The notes beneath the pieces are model-generated. The model had not been told where the DNA came from. It saw only the letters and a list, made by a program, of their open reading frames with translations, and did no database searches. Below are positions 9,766-18,240 of a stretch of 35,000 bases of DNA, one piece after another. The position numbers and the translations under genes were made by a program. Source of the stretch: Symbiodinium natans (Eukaryota > Sar > Dinophyceae > Suessiales > Symbiodiniaceae); assembly GCA_905221605.1 (NCBI GenBank), contig CAJNDS010001868.1, positions 260,001 through 295,000 on the forward strand. Reading direction: 5' to 3'. Position 1 is the stretch's first letter. The number at the start of each line of letters is the position of its first letter.

Positions 9766-10295
9766 GTGATTGGCCCGTCTGTTGTCTCGCCCAGTTGGGT
9801 CCCAGCATCTTGCGCCTCACGCTCCAAACCTGATTCTCTTGGAACGGCGCGCCTCTGCCCATCAGCGTTGCCAGTTTCACCAGATCTGCTCGGAGGTGTC
9901 CCAATGCTGAAGTACTGCGGTTCCAACTGAGCATCCCGATCCAGCTCCCAGCGTTCTCGAGGGCCTACGCCACTCGCAGCCTCAGAGCCAACCTGATCAG
10001 CAGGAGGAAGATGCGTCGGGCGCATGTTTAGCAAGCGAAGTTCGTCGTTTGCCCTTTGTGACCAAAAAACATTTCCGCACGGCCCACTCATCTCAGCTGT
10101 AGCCTCTCCCTGATTATCGCGGGGACCAGGTCTGTTTCCTTGGCCTCCTTCAGAAGAGTGGCTTGATCCCAGCCCTTGCTCTTGCGTCAACGGGCCAGTA
10201 AAAGCTGAACGTGGGACGTCTTGCAGGTTCGGATTCTCCAGAGATTCTTCAGGTGTCCTTAAATCTTCGGACCCAGAATTTCCAGACAGAGCCAT
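9675..10295 (-). CDS. gag: Gag, N-terminal part of the copia polyprotein
   Basis: This frame opens with MALSGNSGSEDL and is the first ATG after the primer-binding site, so the start is well supported. The first ~207 residues are low-complexity and polar, rich in Gly, Ser, Pro and charged residues, with a short conserved-looking patch, CGNVFWSQRANDELRL, near residues 77-92. No enzyme domain is visible and none is expected, since copia Gag N-termini are structural. The frame reads into a run of ten T (9674-9665 on the minus strand) and stops at 9648; the rest of Gag continues in a different register from this run. It is in the same register as Pol at 6608-1. Either a -1 ribosomal slip on the T run or an indel joins it to the next part. 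Confidence 0.7.
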
Positions 10296-10306
10296 GGCAG
10301 AACTAC

Positions 10307-10327
10307 GAGCGACTTGGGCTCATAACC
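10307..10327 (-). other. primer-binding site matching initiator tRNA-Met anticodon arm
   Basis: The minus strand reads GGTTATGAGCCC followed by AAGTCGCTC. Its complement, GGGCTCATAACC, is the conserved anticodon stem-loop of eukaryotic initiator tRNA-Met (anticodon CAT), and the preceding GAGCG fits the end of the D arm. Drosophila copia is known to be primed by a half-molecule of initiator tRNA-Met that pairs at this same place, with a site beginning GGTTATG. The Gag start codon follows only 11 nt downstream. It is the anticodon arm, not the tRNA 3' end, that matches. Confidence 0.75.
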
Positions 10328-10558
10328 TTTGGAAAGGTTAATCACAGCCCCTAGGTTAGATTCGCTAGGAAGGCGAAAGAGGACGCACTTTTGGGCACCG
10401 CAGGACGAAACAGTAAAAGATCCCAGAAGAAAGAAACCAAAAAGGATGTCTGGACAGATACTACTCTTGATCAAAGCCACTAAGGCTTATGGTCTAAAGT
10501 GTAGACTCTCAGAGGAATTTTAAAGGATCCCCACCCACAACCAACCACTAAACCCACA
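10328..10558 (-). repeat. possible 5' LTR of the copia element
   Basis: This stretch lies directly upstream of the primer-binding site on the minus strand, where the 5' LTR must be. A TG at 10558-10557 and a CA at 10331-10330 could be the termini, giving an LTR of about 229 bp. An AT-rich CTTTAAAATTCC on the minus strand near 10515-10527 could act as a TATA-like element. Without the 3' LTR the termini cannot be proven. Confidence 0.3.
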
Positions 10559-11054
10559 GAGGTGCCTGTGCTCCTTGACCTGGAAAGGGGGCCGCGGATG
10601 TGGGGTTGAATGAGGGGACCTGGACATGGGAATGGTCATGGGAATCGTCATAGGGTTTAGGGTTTAGGGCTTGGAGGGTTTAGGGTTTAGGGCTTAGGGT
10701 GTAGCACCGGTCAGCTGGACGCGATAGTTTGAAGACATGCCCACCCCAAGGCCACCCAATCACAACTCACGGCAAAACCAAGCCGGAGCTAGCCAAAACC
10801 AGCCAGCCATTCAACATTTTTCTGCGTCGGATTAGCTACATGGCGAAAGTGTGGTTATGAAATGAGGCCTTATGAAAAACATGCCCAGAAGCTTGTGTTC
10901 AGGACATGTAAAGAAACTGCAGCCAAAAAAAATTAGGTTTTGCGTTGGGGGAGTCTTCGGCCGGAGGGCCTTCTCATTGTTTTCTTTTTTCTCTATGTCG
11001 GATTGTCGAGCGGGTTTTTTCGAAGCTTTGCGCAACATAGTCAGAAGTTTCCGA
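10559..11054. other. non-coding flank with a short telomere-like patch
   Basis: No gene is recognised. A degenerate TTTAGGG patch lies at 10651-10703. The block around 10738-10775 (CCCACCCCAAGGCCACCCA, then CACAACTCA) recurs in diverged form at 12562-12600, so this edge belongs to the repeated boundary module described further right. Confidence 0.6.
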
Positions 11055-12232
11055 GCTAAAGGCTCAGAAATGGTCTGGGAGAAGCCCAAAGAAACTCAGA
11101 AATGGTCTGGGGGCAGCCCAGAATCCCAGAAATCCCAAAAAAGTTGGTCTGGGAGAAGCTCAGAAATTGGGGGGGCAGCCCGTGGTCGGGTGAAGCCCAA
11201 AAAAATTCTGAAATGGTCTGGGAAAAGCCCAGAAGCCCAAAAAGGCTCCAAGAAACTGTCCGGGAGGAGCTCTACAAGGTGCAGAAACGGCTCAGAAACT
11301 GTCCTGGAGGAGCTCAAAAAAAAAGGTGCAGAAATTGTCCGGGAGGAACCCCAAAAGGCTCAGAAACTGTCCGGAAGGCCCACAAAGGCTCAGAAACTGT
11401 CCGGGAGGAATAGCAAAAGGCTCAGAAATTGTGTGGGAGAAGCCCAAAAAGGCTCATAAACTGTCCGGAAGGTCCCAAAAAGGCTCAGAAACTGTCCGGG
11501 AAAAGCCCAAAAAGGCTCAGAAATTGTCCAGGCGGAGCCCAAAAAGGCTCAGAAACTGTCCGAAGCAGCCCAAAAAGGCTCAGCAACTGTCCGGGAGGAG
11601 CCCAAAAAGCCCAAAAAGGCTCAGAAATTGTCCGGCGGGAGGAGCCCAAAAAGGCTCCAAGAAACTGTCCGGGAGAACCCAAAAAGGCTCCCTCAGAAAC
11701 TGTCCGAAAGGAGCCCAAAAAGGCTCCAAAAGGGCCACTGTCCGGGAGGCCAAAAAGGCTCAGATACTGTCCGGGAGGAGCCGAAACTGTCCGGGACGAG
11801 CCCAAAAAGGCTCAGAAACTGTCCGGGAGGAGCCCACAAAGGCTCAGAAACTGTCCGGGAGGAGCCCAAAAAGGCTCAGAAACTGTCCGGGAGAAGCCCG
11901 AAAAGGCTCAGAAACTGTCCGAAAGGAGCCCAAAAAGGCTCAGAAACTGTCCGGGAGGAGCCCGAAAAGGCTCAGAAACTGTGCGGGAGGAGCCCAAAAA
12001 GGCTCAGAAACTGTCCGGGAGGAGCCCACAAAGGCTCAGAAACTGTCCGGAAGGCCCAAAAAAGCTCAAAAACTGTCCGGGAGGAGCCCAAAAAGGCTCA
12101 GAAACTGTCCGGGAGGAGCCCAAAAAGGCTCTGAAACTGTCCGGGAGGAGCCCAAAAAGGCTCAGAAACTGTCCGGGAGGAGCCCAAAAAGGCTCAGAAA
12201 CTGTCCGGGAGGAGCCCAAAAGGCTCATAAAG
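11055..12232 (+). repeat. 32-bp minisatellite, about 35 units
   Basis: The unit is 32 bp and contains AGGCTCAGAAACTGTCC followed by GGGAGGAGCCCAAAA. Units at the left end (11055-11230) are more diverged, with GGTCTGGGAGAAGCCC; those from 11800 to 12232 are nearly identical. Since 32 is not a multiple of three and the unit has no stop, all three forward frames stay open and give the same 32-residue cycle. The long open frames here are therefore most simply a by-product of the repeat. Each unit also has GAGCC-CAAAAA-GGCTC, a 5-bp-stem hairpin. Confidence 0.95.
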
Positions 12233-12284
12233 CAAGGCCGTAGCTCAAGGGAAGGAGACGCCCCCGCCTTCCGCGAGCAAAAAA

Positions 12285-12518
12285 GTGTGGGGTTTAGGGT
12301 AATACAATATATCCGTGACAGTGCTTGGCGACCAAGCTTGGCGACCCCTCAGGGCTGCGGTTGGCAGGCTCGCAGCTCAGCAGAGCCTGCCATGGTCTCG
12401 CTGAGCGCTCGACGGCGCCCACTCACCTCTAGAATGAGAGGGGTGGTGGGCGGGTTTGGGGTTTAGGGCTTAGGGTTTAGGGTTTAGGGTTTAGGGTTTA
12501 GGGTTTAGGGTTTAGGGC
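12285..12518 (+). repeat. boundary module, copy A, ending in a TTTAGGG array
   Basis: The module starts GGGGTTTAGGGTAATACAATATA, passes through CAGTGACA-like and TGAGCGCTCGAC blocks and ends GGTGGGCGGGTTTGGGG, running into about eight TTTAGGG units (12451-12518). A diverged copy in the same order lies at 13343-13620. Confidence 0.75.
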
Positions 12519-13064
12519 GTGCCAGACGGGAGCGCGCTTTGGGAGCGCGCGGTAGTCTGCAGACCTACCCACCCCAAGACCGCCCACTTACAACTCTCAA
12601 GGAGTAAAGACCTTTTATTTTTTTACAAAGCATCACATGAGTCAGCACTCACACCCTTTTTGGGGATTTCCACAAGGTGCGTGGACCAGGCGCAAAGCTG
12701 CAGCAGACGGAAACGAGGCAGGGTCCGTGAAGACAGCTTGGGTTGGCGCGAAGGGGCTAAGGGATGGGCCAGGAACAGAGAAAGGCAGCGAGGCTTGGTT
12801 GGCGCGAAGGGGCTCCAGCCAGGAAGAACACACAGTGAACAGCTTGGGTTAACCAAAAAAACCACGAAAACAGGGCTAATAACTTGGCTTGGCGCGAACG
12901 GGGTAAGGTGGGGTGCCCAACCAGGGTCAGGACCAGGCACAAAGTTGCAGCAAACGGAAGCGAGGCAGGAGTGCGAAGGGCTAAAGCCAGAGGAGAGCCC
13001 CGAAACAGGACACAAACTGGTGCGCGGACAGCTTGGCTTGGTAAGATGACTCGAACAGGCCAGG
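12519..13064 (+). repeat. GC-rich region with degenerate ~30-bp repeats
   Basis: The motif AGCTTGG-TTGGCGCGAAGGGG recurs around 12735, 12796, 12884 and, in shorter form, at 12840, 13030 and 13343. Open frames here are short, overlap on both strands and resemble no family. I see no gene. Confidence 0.55.
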
Positions 13065-13232
13065 GGCCAGGGCCAGGCCTGCAGCAGAGGGTCACCAGGA
13101 GGTCAGGGAGGGGCCAGGGCCAGGGCCAGGGCCAGGGCCAGGGTCAGGGCCTCAGGGCAGGCCCAGCGTCAGGAGCAGGGCCAGGGCCAGAACCAGGGCC
13201 AGGGCCAGGGCCAGGGCAGGGCCAGGCCGGGT
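13065..13232 (+). repeat. GGCCAG hexamer microsatellite
   Basis: The repeat (GGCCAG)n runs at 13108-13145 and 13175-13230 with an interrupting spacer. It is low-complexity GC-rich sequence that gives Gly/Gln-type open frames with no coding support. Confidence 0.9.
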
Positions 13233-13342
13233 AACGGCCCCACGTCCCCTCAGTCCAGCGGACGGGGGTGATGGACCAGGGCCCTCAAGGGGCCGTGCCA
13301 GGGGGCCCTCCAGTGCAGGACCCAACCATGTGCGCGGACAGC

Positions 13343-13620
13343 TTGGGGTTTAGGGTAATATAATATAATACAGTGACAACTGCTGACTCGGCCTGTGCCT
13401 GCCTGGAGGGTCAGCGCCAGCTCGGTCGCCCGCCTGGGGCTCCCTCGCAGGGTCTCACTGAGCGCTCGACCAGCGCCCGCCTACCCCAAAAGACAAGAGA
13501 GTGGGGTGGCGGGCGGGTTTAGGGTTCAGGGTTTAGGGTTTAGGGTTTAGGGTTTAGGGTTTAGGGTTTAGGGTTTAGGGTTTAGGGTTTAGGGTTTAGG
13601 GTTTAGGGTTTAGGGTTTAG
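13343..13620 (+). repeat. boundary module, copy B, ending in a TTTAGGG array
   Basis: Homologous to 12285-12518: GGGGTTTAGGGTAATATAATA, CAGTGACA, GTCTCACTGAGCGCTCGACC and GTGGCGGGCGGGTTTAGGG occur in the same order. It leads into about 14 near-perfect TTTAGGG units (13514-13620), one of the two cleanest arrays in the window. Confidence 0.8.
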
Positions 13621-13748
13621 CGCGAGGGTCTACAGGGTTTGCTGTCGTGGGGCTTAGGGTTTAGGGGGTAGACCTGGGGCCCAGGAGCAAAAGCATGGAG
13701 CCACAAGGGCTTGCAGCTGAGGAGTTTTGGGGTCTGGGGGTTTCAGCT

Positions 13749-13848
13749 GGGATGTTCCCCCTTATGCTAACAGTCCTTTATGGGGAGTATCAAAGCAGGC
13801 ACTATAATCCCTATTAAGGGCTGTTCGTATAAGGGGAAACATCCCAAG
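13749..13848 (+). mobile_element. MITE-like element, family 1
   Basis: About 100 bp with terminal inverted repeats of roughly 28 bp: left end GGGATGTTCCCCCTTATG, right end TATAAGGGGAAACATCCC. Related copies lie at 24869-24951 and, truncated, at 19229-19292. No coding capacity, as expected for a non-autonomous DNA element. Confidence 0.7.
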
Positions 13849-13883
13849 TCGGGGGGTCAGGGTTATGGCTTCGGGTTTAGGGT

Positions 13884-14290
13884 ACGATAGGGGTCGGAAT
13901 AGATGCTAATGGTATTCCCGTATGGTCCCTTTATAAAATCTACTGAATCTACTACACTCACCCGCCCCAAACCCTATTCTGTAACTATTCCGGCCCCCTA
14001 TACTACGTCTTCTGTCAAGGCTTTTGCTGCAGCTGCTCAGGTCTCCAACGTTCTGGCTCGAGCATCTTCTGTGAAACTCCGGATGTCCCCAGTATCTAGG
14101 GCATCTAAATATAGGGGCCTTAATAATGAGAGTTTAGGGAAAGCTTAGGGGTTAAATATAGGGGCCTTAATAATTAGAGTTCAGGGAAAGTTTAGGGGTT
14201 TGGGGGGGGGGGGGGGGTAATTGGATAAAAATATAAATATTAGAGGACCACAAGAAAATAGTACGAGTAATTATTCCGACCCGTATATTG
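13884..14290 (+). mobile_element. MITE-like element, family 2
   Basis: The left end ATAGGGGTCGGAATAG and right end TTATTCCGACCCGTAT are inverted repeats about 400 bp apart. Inside is a 47-bp duplication (ATAGGGGCCTTAATAAT at 14112 and 14159). The left end is matched on the opposite strand at 21364-21435, and the internal motif at 21323, so this is a dispersed family. Confidence 0.6.
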
Positions 14291-14387
14291 GGCACCAAAA
14301 CCGGAACCCCCTGTTGGCCTAATGGTTTGAGGGTGCAGGGGCTGAGGAGTTCTAGGCTTGCTTCCTCTGAGTTTTCGGTTTGAGGGT

Positions 14388-14484
14388 TTAGGGTTTAGCG
14401 TTTAGGGTTTAGGGTTTAGGCTTTAGGATTTAGGCTTCAGGGTTTAGGGTTTAGGGTCTAGGGTTTAGGGTTTAGGGTTTAGGC
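14388..14484 (+). repeat. TTTAGGG telomere-like array
   Basis: About 13 units, several with single-base changes (TTTAGCG, TTCAGGG, CTTTAGG). It is interstitial, not terminal. Confidence 0.9.
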
Positions 14485-14857
14485 TGCCTAAAGATGCTGC
14501 CGCCGAGATGCGTGATGGTCTGCAGAGAAGAGGCCAAACCGATGCAGCTGGGATGCACGACGTCCTGCTCCCCCACCCCCACCGTAGACTTTGTCTGAAC
14601 ACGACAAATCCCTAAAAGCACTTTGTGGGAATCCGTCCCCCCAGGCAGACAGATCGATAGCCTCTTTAGGGCTGAGGCTTAGGGAAGGCGAAGAAACCGA
14701 GTAGGAAGACAAGAGCCTGGAACGGATGAGGAGTGGGAGGTGGACAAACATGGGGAAGGATCATTGACAAAGCAAACCGGAGGGGGAAAGATCGATTGGC
14801 CTCTGTTCTGAACAAAACACAGAAATTGAGACATAGACGACCAGAGAAATACCCAAG

Positions 14858-14942
14858 AGACAGAGAGAGAGAGAGAGGCGGAGTGAGAGAGAGAGAGAGC
14901 GAGAGAGAAACAAACAAACTGAGAGAGAGAGAGAGAGACATG
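14858..14942 (+). repeat. GA-rich microsatellite
   Basis: Runs of GAGA interrupted by AAACAAACAAAC. The open frames on both strands are simple-sequence artefacts. Confidence 0.85.
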
Positions 14943-15207
14943 AGGAAGGGAAATGAAAGCATATCGATTCACGAGCAGGTAGTATCGCGTCCATTGTCGT
15001 GCTTTACGCTTTGAAACACTCGCGCAAAGTAAGCCGTAAAACCCTCAAGCAGAAAGCGTAGACTCTAAGCTCTCTGAGGCCCGAAAACGCAAAGCACCCA
15101 AAAAACCTGAAGCCGCAAAGCCCTAAACCCCCTCGTTGTCCTGAAACCCCCCAAAGCTTCCTGAAATCCCTAAAACCCCCTGGAAACTCCAAACTCTTGG
15201 CCGAAAC

Positions 15208-15535
15208 GATACCCTGACCCTAAACCCTAAAACCTAAAACCCCCCAAACCCCCTAAACCCCCGAAACCCCCTAAAACCCCTAAAACCCCTAAAACCCCTA
15301 AAACCCCTAAAACCCCTAAAACCCCTAAAACCCCTAAAACCCCTAAAACCCCTAAAACCCCTAAACCCCCTAACCCTAAACCCCAAAACCCCAAAACCCC
15401 AACCAGGAAATCAGGCCAGGGAACTGACAGCAAACCTAAACCCCAAACCCCTAACCCCTAACCCCTAAACCCTAAACCCTTAACCCTAAACCCTAAACCC
15501 TAAACCCTAAAACCTAAACCCTAAACCCTAAACCA
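15208..15535 (-). repeat. CCCTAAA-type arrays with a 9-bp variant block
   Basis: On the plus strand the repeats read CCCTAAA, so the G-rich strand is the minus strand. The block 15268-15365 is a clean run of the 9-mer CCCCTAAAA; 15435-15535 is mostly the 7-mer CCCTAAA. A 21-bp sequence, GGCCAGGGAACTGACAGCAA with one flanking base, occurs at both 15411 and 15535, bracketing the second array. Confidence 0.92.
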
Positions 15536-15671
15536 GGCCAGGGAACTGACAGCAAGGCGCAGTGTGCAGCGTGGCCGCAGTTCCACATGACCTGCCCACG
15601 GACACGGAGGGCTTCTCCGACAGTTTCCATGGCGTCTTTTTGGGTCTTAAGGGGCCATGGGGCTCTTAAGG

Positions 15672-15742
15672 AGGGTTTAGGGTTTAGGGTTCAGGGTTCA
15701 GGGTTTAGGGTTTAGGGTTTGGGTTTCGGGTTTAGGGTTACG
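15672..15742 (+). repeat. degenerate TTTAGGG array
   Basis: About nine units with TTCAGGG and TTTCGGG variants. Orientation is opposite to the array at 15208-15535. The stretch from here to 16165 shows only scattered GGGTTT-type motifs and no gene. Confidence 0.85.
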
Positions 15743-16165
15743 GGGTGGTCGTGTAGGGTTTGCAGGATTCTCATAGGCCCGTCGGGTTGATAGGGTTTGC
15801 GGAGTTTATGGGGCTCACAAGGTTTTAAGGAATTATAGGCTAAACTCCAAACCCTAAGGCCTCAGCCCTACACCCTGAACCTACGGCTCTAAGGGGGTAT
15901 AGGGCTTTGAGGGCTTACAGGGTGGCCATGACGAGTTTGTAGGACTCTTTGCTCATAGAAGCTCATAGGGGAAACAGGCTTGGGCTTTCGGATTTCGGGC
16001 TTACATGGAGGTTTACGGGGACTATGGCAATGATGGGATTGGCCCTGCTTTACTTGGTATTTTGCCTCATAAACACAACTTCCGGTATTGGGGTTACGAG
16101 TCCTTTTGGGCTTGCAAGTCCTAGGCTTGAAGAAGCCAAGAGGGGGCTTAGGGCATCAGAGGAAT

Positions 16166-16321
16166 TCGGATTTAGGGGTTTAGGGGTTTAGGGGTTGATG
16201 GGTTGAGGGGTTTAGGGGTTTAGGGGTTTAGGGGTTTAGGGGTTTAGGGGTTTAGGGGTTTAGGGGTTTAGGGGTTTAGGGGTTTAGGGGTTTAGGGGTT
16301 TGGGGGTTTAGGGGTTTAGGG
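16166..16321 (+). repeat. 8-bp TTTAGGGG array
   Basis: Around 18 units of the octamer TTTAGGGG, nearly perfect. It is a homogenised length variant of the 7-bp telomere-type repeat. Confidence 0.92.
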
Positions 16322-16435
16322 CCTCTGGGGCAAGGATGTGTCGGCCATGCCTGCTGCACAAGGAAGCAGAGCCCAAATGCAGAGGCGGAGCCACCGATGC
16401 TGGCCAGCCAGCAGCCAAGCGTGCTGATCCTCAGC

Positions 16436-16548
16436 GTTCAGGGTTTAGGGTTTGGGTTTAGGGTTTAGGGTTTGGGGTTTAGGGTTTAGGGTTTTGGGTT
16501 TGGGTTTTGGGTTTTGGGTTTTGGGCTTTGGGTTTATGTTTAGGGCTT
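16436..16548 (+). repeat. degenerate TTTAGGG/TTTTGGG array
   Basis: The units drift from TTTAGGG at the left to TTTTGGG and TTTGGG at the right. Confidence 0.85.
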
Positions 16549-16567
16549 AGGCTGGGATTTTCATGGA

Positions 16568-16680
16568 ATATTACCGGCGAACAACGAAAAAGTCATCATG
16601 ACAACGAAAGACAAGATGTGACCTATGGATGTTCGCCGGTTCCCGTTCGATGTCCGCCAGTTGGTTTTCGATGTCCGCCG
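16568..16680. repeat. TTTCGTTG...CGCCGG repeat cluster, both orientations
   Basis: At 16570-16618 the motifs CGGCGAACAACGAAAAA and GACAACGAAAGACAA are the reverse complement of a block at 19152-19217. At 16630-16680 the same family appears in forward orientation (GTTCGCCGG, TTCGATGTCCGCC twice). The two orientations face each other here. Confidence 0.65.
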
Positions 16681-16768
16681 ATGGGACGGGACGGGACGGG
16701 ACGGGACGGGACGGGACGGGACGGGACGGGACGGAACGGGACGGGACGGCCCGGAGTTCGGGACGGAC
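16681..16768 (+). repeat. GGGAC pentamer microsatellite
   Basis: About 13 units of GGGAC with a few substitutions. Open frames across it are simple-sequence artefacts. Confidence 0.95.
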
Positions 16769-16825
16769 GGGACGGGAGCTCGGCAATAACGTATAGGCCC
16801 CTCGCTCCCGCCTCGGTATAGGGAG

Positions 16826-17260
16826 GTTTAGTTTAGTCCGTACTGAAGAGGCCGTTAGGAAGTTCAGGCCTTGACGTTAACGACTTGCTTGATCCCAGGT
16901 AGCCCTCATCTCTAAGAAACCTGGAGCAAAAAAACACCATCCCAACAGCATTCTTTGACAAATTCCCATGTAGACGATGACATGGGGTGGTCTTTTTTTT
17001 AATGGGGGGGGAGGGGTTGTGTTGTGTGGGTGGGGGTGGTGGGGGAGGGTCAGGCAGTTCTGTGTATTTCCATAGGACAAAAAGCTACATCTTGCATAGA
17101 AAACCATGATTTTCTCTACATTTGCAAAAGCCTATTTGGTGTGTATTTACATAGAACAACAGACCTCCATTTTCTCTATATGTCCATAGCAAGACTTTTA
17201 TTTTGTCTATATGTAAGCTTGCACGGCTTGAAAAAAGCGGGGGGGGGAGCGGGGCTGCGC
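16826..17260 (+). repeat. direct duplication, copy 1
   Basis: It starts near TTTAGTCCGTACTGAAGAGG and runs through CCCAACAGCATTCTTTGACA, ATGTAGACGATGACATGGGG, a G-rich stretch and TTTTGTCTATATGTAAGCTT. The same order recurs at 17767-18240. No reading frame is conserved between the copies, so it is not coding. Confidence 0.85.
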
Positions 17261-17394
17261 GACCCTCAACCCTAAACCCTAAACCAGGGAGTGAAGGGGC
17301 CGTCTTTGGTGTATCCAAGGGGCTTTGCGGGTAGCGTCGAGGGTTTTAGAGTTGAGGGTTTTAGGCTCTGGGGTTGAGGGTTCGAGTTTGGGGG

Positions 17395-17725
17395 GTTAGG
17401 GTCTCTCGAGTTGAGGTTTACAGCCGATTCTGTTCAATTTCGGTTTTAACTCCCTGTCATTTCGGTTCTAACATCGGCCCCCAGCCCCCTTGTCAGGGTT
17501 GCAGCCAGAACTCTTCAGTTTCGCAAAATCGCAGCCGAATCTTTTCAGTTTCGGTTTTAACAAAGGCCCCCTCGCCCAGCCCCCCCCCGCCCCCCCCCGC
17601 CCCTCAAGCATCTTGTCTGGTCTAACATAGCCCCGTCACCCGTCCCTGCCAGGTCACAGCCGAATGTTTTCAGTTTCAGTTCTGGCATAGGCTACAGCCG
17701 AATCTCTCCAGTTTCGGTTGAACAT
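17395..17725 (+). repeat. dispersed 30-bp repeat, CAGCCGAATC...TTTCGGTTTTAAC
   Basis: Five diverged copies lie near 17422, 17503, 17530, 17657 and 17692. Each has CAGCCGA followed by TTTTCAGTTTCGGTT. The spacers are C-rich. Confidence 0.7.
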
Positions 17726-17766
17726 AGCCCACCCCCTCAGCCCCTCCCCCCCTGGCAAGGTAGAAA

Positions 17767-18240
17767 GGCTTAGTCCGTACTGAAGAGGCCGTTAAGAAGT
17801 TCACTTGCTTGACCCCAGGCAACCCTCCTCTCTAAGAAACCTCCGAGTCCAACAAACACTAAAGAAGCACCATCCCAACAGCATTCTTTGACAACGTCCC
17901 ATGTAGACGATGACATGGGGTGGTCGTTGTTTTTTTGTTTTTTTGTTTTGGGGGGGGGAAGGGTTGTGTTGTGTGGGCGGGGGTGGTGGGGGGGCAGGCG
18001 GTTCTCTATATTTTCATAGGAAAACCGTCAATATTTCCGTCGGAAACATGTTTCTGTAGAAAACCATGATTTTCTCTACATTTACAAAGGGAACGCTCTA
18101 TTGGTGTGCATTTACATAGGACAACAAACCTCCATTTAAAATTCTCTATATGTCCATAGCAAAACTTGCATTTTGTCTATAAGAAGAAAAGATTCACATG
18201 ATTTGAAGCAAGCCTGCACAGCTCAAAAAAGGGGGGGGGG
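17767..18240 (+). repeat. direct duplication, copy 2
   Basis: Homologous to 16826-17260 at a distance of about 940 bp, with small insertions. It leads directly into the G-tract/C-tract satellite, whose first unit is part of the duplication. Confidence 0.85.

Larger units (their letters stand above)
1..10558 (-). mobile_element. Ty1/copia-type LTR retrotransposon, 3' end cut by window
   Basis: The minus strand carries, in order, a tRNA-type primer-binding site, Gag, protease, integrase, reverse transcriptase and RNase H. Integrase before reverse transcriptase defines the Ty1/copia order. The element exceeds 10.5 kb, about twice a typical copia element, because of extra domains: a methyltransferase-like module before integrase, a dioxygenase-like module between integrase and RT, and a membrane helix plus proline-rich repeats after RNase H. 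The coding frame stays open for more than 10 kb apart from two single-base register changes, so the copy looks young. The 3' end and 3' LTR lie left of the window, so target-site duplication and LTR identity cannot be judged. The right boundary is an estimate. Confidence 0.93.

Noticed and set aside
10324-10339. Hairpin AACCTTT-GG-AAAGGTT as a terminator
   Set aside because: It overlaps the LTR/primer-site junction of a eukaryotic element; a bacterial-type terminator makes no sense here.
11326-12466. Long forward frames of 305 and 345 codons with Lys/Arg-rich repeats
   Set aside because: They are produced by a 32-bp unit that lacks stop codons in every frame; no start context, domain or non-repetitive coding flank supports a protein.
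13100-13232. CRISPR-like or regulatory repeat array
   Set aside because: The hexamer units are contiguous with no unique spacers, and the rest of the window is eukaryotic.
14666-14994. Leu/Ser-rich minus-strand frames resembling membrane proteins
   Set aside because: They result from the GA/CT microsatellite at 14858-14942; three overlapping frames show the same low-complexity pattern.
15227-15433. Minus-strand frame with GVLGVLGVL repeats
   Set aside because: Translation of the 9-bp CCCCTAAAA array.
16571-16821. Arg/Asp/Gly and Pro/Ser/Val repeat frames on both strands
   Set aside because: They are translations of the GGGAC pentamer repeat.
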